The notes under the pieces: generated by a model
Database searches by the model: none
Told to the model about the DNA's origin: nothing
What the model saw: only the letters and a program-made list of their open reading frames with translations
Shown: positions 4,764 through 8,143 of the stretch, in pieces
Layout: every line of letters begins with the position of its first letter
Position numbering within the stretch: position 1 is the stretch's first letter
Assembly (NCBI GenBank): GCA_002491225.1
Contig: DKVN01000162.1
Coordinates: 1,581-9,723 of the forward strand
DNA from: Faecalibacterium sp. UBA7177
Lineage (GTDB): Bacteria; Bacillota; Clostridia; Oscillospirales; Ruminococcaceae
Reading direction: 5' to 3'
Length of the DNA: 8,143 nt
Position numbers and translations under genes: made by a program

Positions 4764-6197
4764 TCAGTCAATGCTCCGCCCCGAAAGCCCCAAAAACTCC
4801 TCCATCCGGTCGGCGACCTGTCCGGCCTCGGCGGCGGTGGGCATCTCGCAGAAGATCCGCAGCAGCGGCTCGGTGCCGGAAAACCGGCAGAGCACCCAGC
4901 CGCCCGGCGCAAACCGCACCTTGCAGCCGTCCGCGTAGCCCACCGACTCGACCGGGCGGTCAAACGCGGGCAGCTGTTTTTCCTGCATCAGCAGCTGATG
5001 GATTCGCGCCTTCTCCTCGGGCGAAAAGCGGTACCCCCGCTCGACCATCTCAAAGCTGCCATAGCGGGCGGTGATCCCGGCGTAAAGCTCCGAGAGGCTG
5101 CGCCCGGTCACCGCCATCATCTCGACCAGCAGGGCCGCCGCGTAGATGCCGTCCTTGCCCTGGATGTGCCCCCGCACGGTGAGCCCGCCCGAGCTCTCGC
5201 CCCCGATCAGCGCCCCGGTCTCGAGCATCTTGCCCGAGACGTGCTTAAAGCCCACCGGCACCTCGTAGCATGCCTCGCCAAACTCTTTGGCGATCTCGTC
5301 CAGCAGGTGGGTGGTGGCGAGGTTGCGCACCGCCGCCCCGCGCCAGCCCTTGTAGCGCAGCAGATAATCATACAGCAGCACCAGAATCTTGTTGGGGTGC
5401 AGAAACTCGCCCTGATCGTCGATGACCCCCAGCCGGTCGGCGTCGCCGTCGGTGGCGATGCCGATGTCGCAGCCGTGCTCGATGACAAAGTTGCGCAGGC
5501 TGGTCAGGGTTCTGCTGTTGGGGGCGGGCAGGCGGCCGCCGAACAGCGCGTCCCGCCGCTCGTGGATCACATCCACATCACAGCGGGCGGTGATCAAAAT
5601 GGTCTGCAGCGCGGTTTTGGAGACCCCGTACATCGGGTCGAGCGCCACCCGCAGCCCGCGGGAGCGGATCGCGTCCATGTTCACCGCCCGGATCACCGAG
5701 TCGATGTAGGCGTTCATCGGGTCCACCACCGTGATCCGCCCGTCCCGCAGGCCCTGCTCGTAGGGCACCACTGGCAGCGCGCTGCCCTCGATCGCCGCGA
5801 TCCGCGCCTCCAGCCCGGCGGTGACCGTCTCGTCCGCGTCCCGTCCGCCCTCGGTGAACACCTTGACCCCGTTGTAGAGGGCGGGGTTGTGGCTGGCGGT
5901 CACCGCCATGCCGTAGGGCAGGTCGTAGTAGCGCATGGCGAACATGACCAGCGGGGTTGGGGATTCCCGCTCGATGACCCGGCAGGGCACCCCGGCCCCG
6001 GCCAGCGCCTCGGCCGCCCAGTGGGCCGCCTCGCGGGAGAGAAAGCGCCGGTCGTACCCGATCAGCACCCCACGCCCGGCCGCGCGCTCCTCCTGCATCT
6101 GCGCGGCCAGGGCGGCCGCCAGCAGCTGCACGTTCGCCTTGGTGAATTCGTCCCCGATCACGGCCCGCCAGCCGCCCGTACCAAACCGGATGCTCAT
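4764..6197 (-). CDS. Phosphohexomutase (phosphoglucomutase/phosphomannomutase family)
   Basis: A 477-residue alpha-D-phosphohexomutase with all four active-site loops: phosphoserine loop TASHNP (S102), metal-binding DGDADR (250-255), sugar-binding GGESSGG (332-338), and phosphate-binding RFSGTEP (438-444). The N-terminus FGTGGWR also fits the family. The start is the ATG at 6197, which overlaps the stop of the upstream phosphorylase gene as ATGA (6194-6197), with a GGGG-rich ribosome binding site at 6207-6210; the longer frame back to 6419 overlaps the phosphorylase and is unlikely. Known role: reversible transfer of phosphate between C1 and C6 of a hexose through a phosphoserine. The coupling implies that it takes the sugar-1-phosphate released by the phosphorylase and makes the 6-phosphate for glycolysis or amino-sugar catabolism. 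Whether that sugar is glucose or GlcNAc cannot be read from the motifs. Cytoplasmic; all key residues intact. Confidence 0.93.
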   Translation of the reverse strand: MSIRFGTGGWRAVIGDEFTKANVQLLAAALAAQMQEERAAGRGVLIGYDRRFLSREAAHWAAEALAGAGVPCRVIERESPTPLVMFAMRYYDLPYGMAVTASHNPALYNGVKVFTEGGRDADETVTAGLEARIAAIEGSALPVVPYEQGLRDGRITVVDPMNAYIDSVIRAVNMDAIRSRGLRVALDPMYGVSKTALQTILITARCDVDVIHERRDALFGGRLPAPNSRTLTSLRNFVIEHGCDIGIATDGDADRLGVIDDQGEFLHPNKILVLLYDYLLRYKGWRGAAVRNLATTHLLDEIAKEFGEACYEVPVGFKHVSGKMLETGALIGGESSGGLTVRGHIQGKDGIYAAALLVEMMAVTGRSLSELYAGITARYGSFEMVERGYRFSPEEKARIHQLLMQEKQLPAFDRPVESVGYADGCKVRFAPGGWVLCRFSGTEPLLRIFCEMPTAAEAGQVADRMEEFLGLSGRSID

Positions 6198-8143
6198 GCC
6201 ATCGTTCCCCTTTCCTCTTTTTCGCCTGCGGCGGCGGGTGCGCCCAGCACCGCCACCACCTCGTTGATGCTGCCCGCCGGCTGCGGCGGGATCAGCCCCT
6301 CCACCGGCTGGTCGTTGCAGCGCACCGAGGCAACTCCTTTTTCCACCCGGTGCGGGTTTTGCACCTCGATTTTGTAGACAGCGCCCCGCCAGACGCGGGT
6401 GACTGTAAAGCCTGGCCAATCCGCCGGGATGCAGGGGTCGATGAGCAGCCCGCCAAACTGGGGCCGCACCCCCAGGAGGTACCGGGTGGCGGCAAAGTAA
6501 CTCCAGCCGCCCGAGCCGGTCATAAAGGGGTGCCGCGCCCGGCCAAAGGCGGTGTGGTCCGGCCCCATGATGAACTGGCAGTAGGAGTAGGGCTCGCTCT
6601 GGCGCACCTCGATCTTATCGTTCTGGGCCGCCGGGCAGAGGGCGCGGTAAAACTTCATCGCCCGGCTGCCCCGCCCGAGCATCGCCTCGGCGCACCAGGC
6701 CCAGGGGTTGGGGTGGGAGAAGATCGAGCCGTTCTCCTTGACGCCCGGATACACCCTCGTCACAAAGCCGATCGCGTCGTCCGGTTTGGTGTAGGAGGGG
6801 GCGTTGAGCCGCAGCCCGTACTCGGTGTAGAGGTACCGGTCGACCGCGTCCATCGCCTGGCGGCCGCGCTCGGGAGCCGCCGCGCCCGAGAGCACCGCCC
6901 AGGCGTTGCTCTCCAGATGCACCCGGCCCTCGGTGTCGGCCTGGCAGCCGATCTTGCGGCCGTCCGCCGTGATGCCCCGCAGATACCAGCTCCCGTCCCA
7001 GAGCTCCCGCTCGCAGGTGTCGGCCACCGCGCGGCGCATCGCCTCGTAGTGCCCGGCATCCTTGGTGCGGCCCAGGGCGCGGGCCGCGTCCACAAACTGG
7101 CCCAGCGCCCAGACATGCAAAAAGGAGACCATCGCGCTCTCGCCGCCGCCGAGGTTGAGGCAGTCGTTCCAGTCCGCCCGCAGGCCCTTGCAGATGCCGT
7201 GGGCCCCCACCTGCTCGGCCGAAAAGTCGAGGATGCGGGTGAGATGCTCATACACCGTGCCCTCGCCCCCGTCGGCGTATCCGACCACCTGGTCAAAAAA
7301 GGCGAGGTCGCCGGTCTCCCGCACATACTCGGCCACGGCGGCCACCAGCCAGAGCGCGTCGTCGGCGCAGGCGTCCTCGAGGCCATGCACGATGCTGGCC
7401 CGCTCGGGCGTGGGGATGACGGTGGGCGACTTGTAGGCGGGTTTTTCCGGCTGGGGGCCGAACCAGGCCGGGTCAAAGAGGTGCAGGCCGTAGCCGGTGC
7501 TGGTCAGCCCCTGCATCAGCTGCAAAATGCGGCCGCGGCAGTGCTCGGGGTCGGCATGCGGGATGGTCATCGCGTCCTGCGCGGTGTCCCGGTAGCCGAG
7601 GCCGGTGCGCCCGCCCACCTCGATAAAGGAGGCAAAGCGGGAGAAGAGGATGTTCACCTCGCTCTGGTAGAGGTTCCAGGTGTTGAGCATGGTGTTCATG
7701 TCGGCGTCCGGCGTCTGCACCTGCAGGCGGCTGAGCTTGTCCTCCCAGTAGGCGGCAAGGTCGGCTTTGGCGGCGTCCACCGCGGCGGGGTCGCTGTACG
7801 TTTGGCGGATGCGCTCTGCCTCCTGCCGCCCGCCCTCGCCCAGCATCCAGACGAGCCGGGCGCTCTCGCCGGGGGCCAGGGTGATGGCGCGGCTCAAGAC
7901 CGCGCAGTGGTTGCCGCCCTTTTCCTGCGAGCCGAAGCAGCGGCCCTGCTCCACCGCGAGGGGGTTATCCTCGGTGCGGTAGGGGCCCAAAAAGCTGTCC
8001 CGCAGGCAATCGAAGCCGTCCGGCACAAAGGAGGCGGTCATGTACTGGTGGGCCTGCTCGTAAAAGAGCTCGTAGTCGATGATGCCGTCGGCATAGCTGC
8101 TGCCCGCGCAGTAGAGGGACATCTGGAAGTTCTGGTTGTCGAT
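6194..8143 (-). CDS. chbP: GH94 glycoside phosphorylase, N,N'-diacetylchitobiose phosphorylase-like (5' partial)
   Basis: The frame is open at the right edge (residues I-D-N-Q-N-F-Q precede the methionine at 8122), so the N-terminus is missing: 649 residues are visible and the family has about 800. Visible-residue numbers follow. The GH94 (alpha/alpha)6 barrel carries ADWND with the general acid at D327 (codon 7163-7165), GLGYRDTAQDAM (181-192), a phosphate-site His in IFSHPNP (H477) and Thr-Gly in FMTGSGGW (T542-G543), 65 residues later. The YGLHLFDP and IVHGLEDACADDALWL segments and the absence of an insertion after ADWNDCLN recall chitobiose phosphorylases of Vibrio more than cellobiose phosphorylases; this comparison is from memory. 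Expected reaction: (GlcNAc)2 + Pi gives GlcNAc-1-phosphate + GlcNAc, in the cytoplasm. It is translationally coupled to the downstream mutase. The promoter lies outside the window. Confidence 0.85.
   Translation of the reverse strand: MDNQNFQMSLYCAGSSYADGIIDYELFYEQAHQYMTASFVPDGFDCLRDSFLGPYRTEDNPLAVEQGRCFGSQEKGGNHCAVLSRAITLAPGESARLVWMLGEGGRQEAERIRQTYSDPAAVDAAKADLAAYWEDKLSRLQVQTPDADMNTMLNTWNLYQSEVNILFSRFASFIEVGGRTGLGYRDTAQDAMTIPHADPEHCRGRILQLMQGLTSTGYGLHLFDPAWFGPQPEKPAYKSPTVIPTPERASIVHGLEDACADDALWLVAAVAEYVRETGDLAFFDQVVGYADGGEGTVYEHLTRILDFSAEQVGAHGICKGLRADWNDCLNLGGGESAMVSFLHVWALGQFVDAARALGRTKDAGHYEAMRRAVADTCERELWDGSWYLRGITADGRKIGCQADTEGRVHLESNAWAVLSGAAAPERGRQAMDAVDRYLYTEYGLRLNAPSYTKPDDAIGFVTRVYPGVKENGSIFSHPNPWAWCAEAMLGRGSRAMKFYRALCPAAQNDKIEVRQSEPYSYCQFIMGPDHTAFGRARHPFMTGSGGWSYFAATRYLLGVRPQFGGLLIDPCIPADWPGFTVTRVWRGAVYKIEVQNPHRVEKGVASVRCNDQPVEGLIPPQPAGSINEVVAVLGAPAAAGEKEERGTMA

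Noticed and set aside
4677..6377. Plus-strand open frame of 566 codons opposite the mutase gene, longer than the real gene
   Set aside because: It is the mirror of a GC-rich coding strand, rich in His, Arg, Pro and Gly with no recognisable domain, while the minus frame carries all four mutase active-site loops.
6198..6419. N-terminal extension of the mutase to the ATG at 6419
   Set aside because: It would overlap over 200 bases of the phosphorylase gene and adds a basic low-complexity stretch. The family start FGTGGWR and the ATGA overlap favour 6197.
6194..8143. Cellobiose phosphorylase as the specific name for the GH94 gene
   Set aside because: It lacks the insertion after ADWNDCLN and the YHQYQPLTK-type segment that I recall in cellobiose phosphorylases, and instead has YGLHLFDP. 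Not excluded without an alignment.

Overview
The window looks like a piece of a GC-rich anaerobic Firmicutes chromosome, most likely Oscillospiraceae/Ruminococcaceae. This is an inference from strong AGGAGG-type ribosome binding sites, sigma-A style promoters, a YesM-type kinase, an Rpn-family nuclease of the kind abundant in gut clostridia, and GC near 67% in the main genes. No rRNA, tRNA, CRISPR array or complete insertion sequence is visible, and no gene-free stretch exceeds 300 bases.

Left part (1-1640): the 3' part of a radical SAM/SPASM-type gene runs rightward off the left edge. It converges on a leftward TetR-family repressor gene, with a GC-rich hairpin between them. The TetR promoter is a clear extended -10 promoter whose -35 hexamer lies inside the last codons of the next gene.

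Middle (1639-4700): a leftward YesM-type membrane sensor histidine kinase has no response-regulator partner in view. Divergent from it is a rightward Rpn/PD-(D/E)XK nuclease gene with its own strong promoter and a very short leader. Just behind its stop codon is a second, separately translatable copy of its C-terminal tail (63 codons) with a good ribosome binding site. The same ribosome binding site and ATG exist inside the full-length gene. This matches the logic of Rpn nucleases restrained by an intragenic C-terminal antitoxin, with the antitoxin unit apparently also present as a free-standing gene. Codon differences between the two tails are mostly silent (12 synonymous against 2 non-synonymous). 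This is the most interesting part of the window.

Right part (4764-8143): a leftward, translationally coupled pair entering from the right edge. A GH94 glycoside phosphorylase, most like N,N'-diacetylchitobiose phosphorylase, overlaps by ATGA a phosphohexomutase. Together they would split a beta-linked disaccharide with phosphate and turn the sugar-1-phosphate into the 6-phosphate, saving an ATP. A perfect 18-bp hairpin separates this operon from the nuclease unit and can serve both directions.
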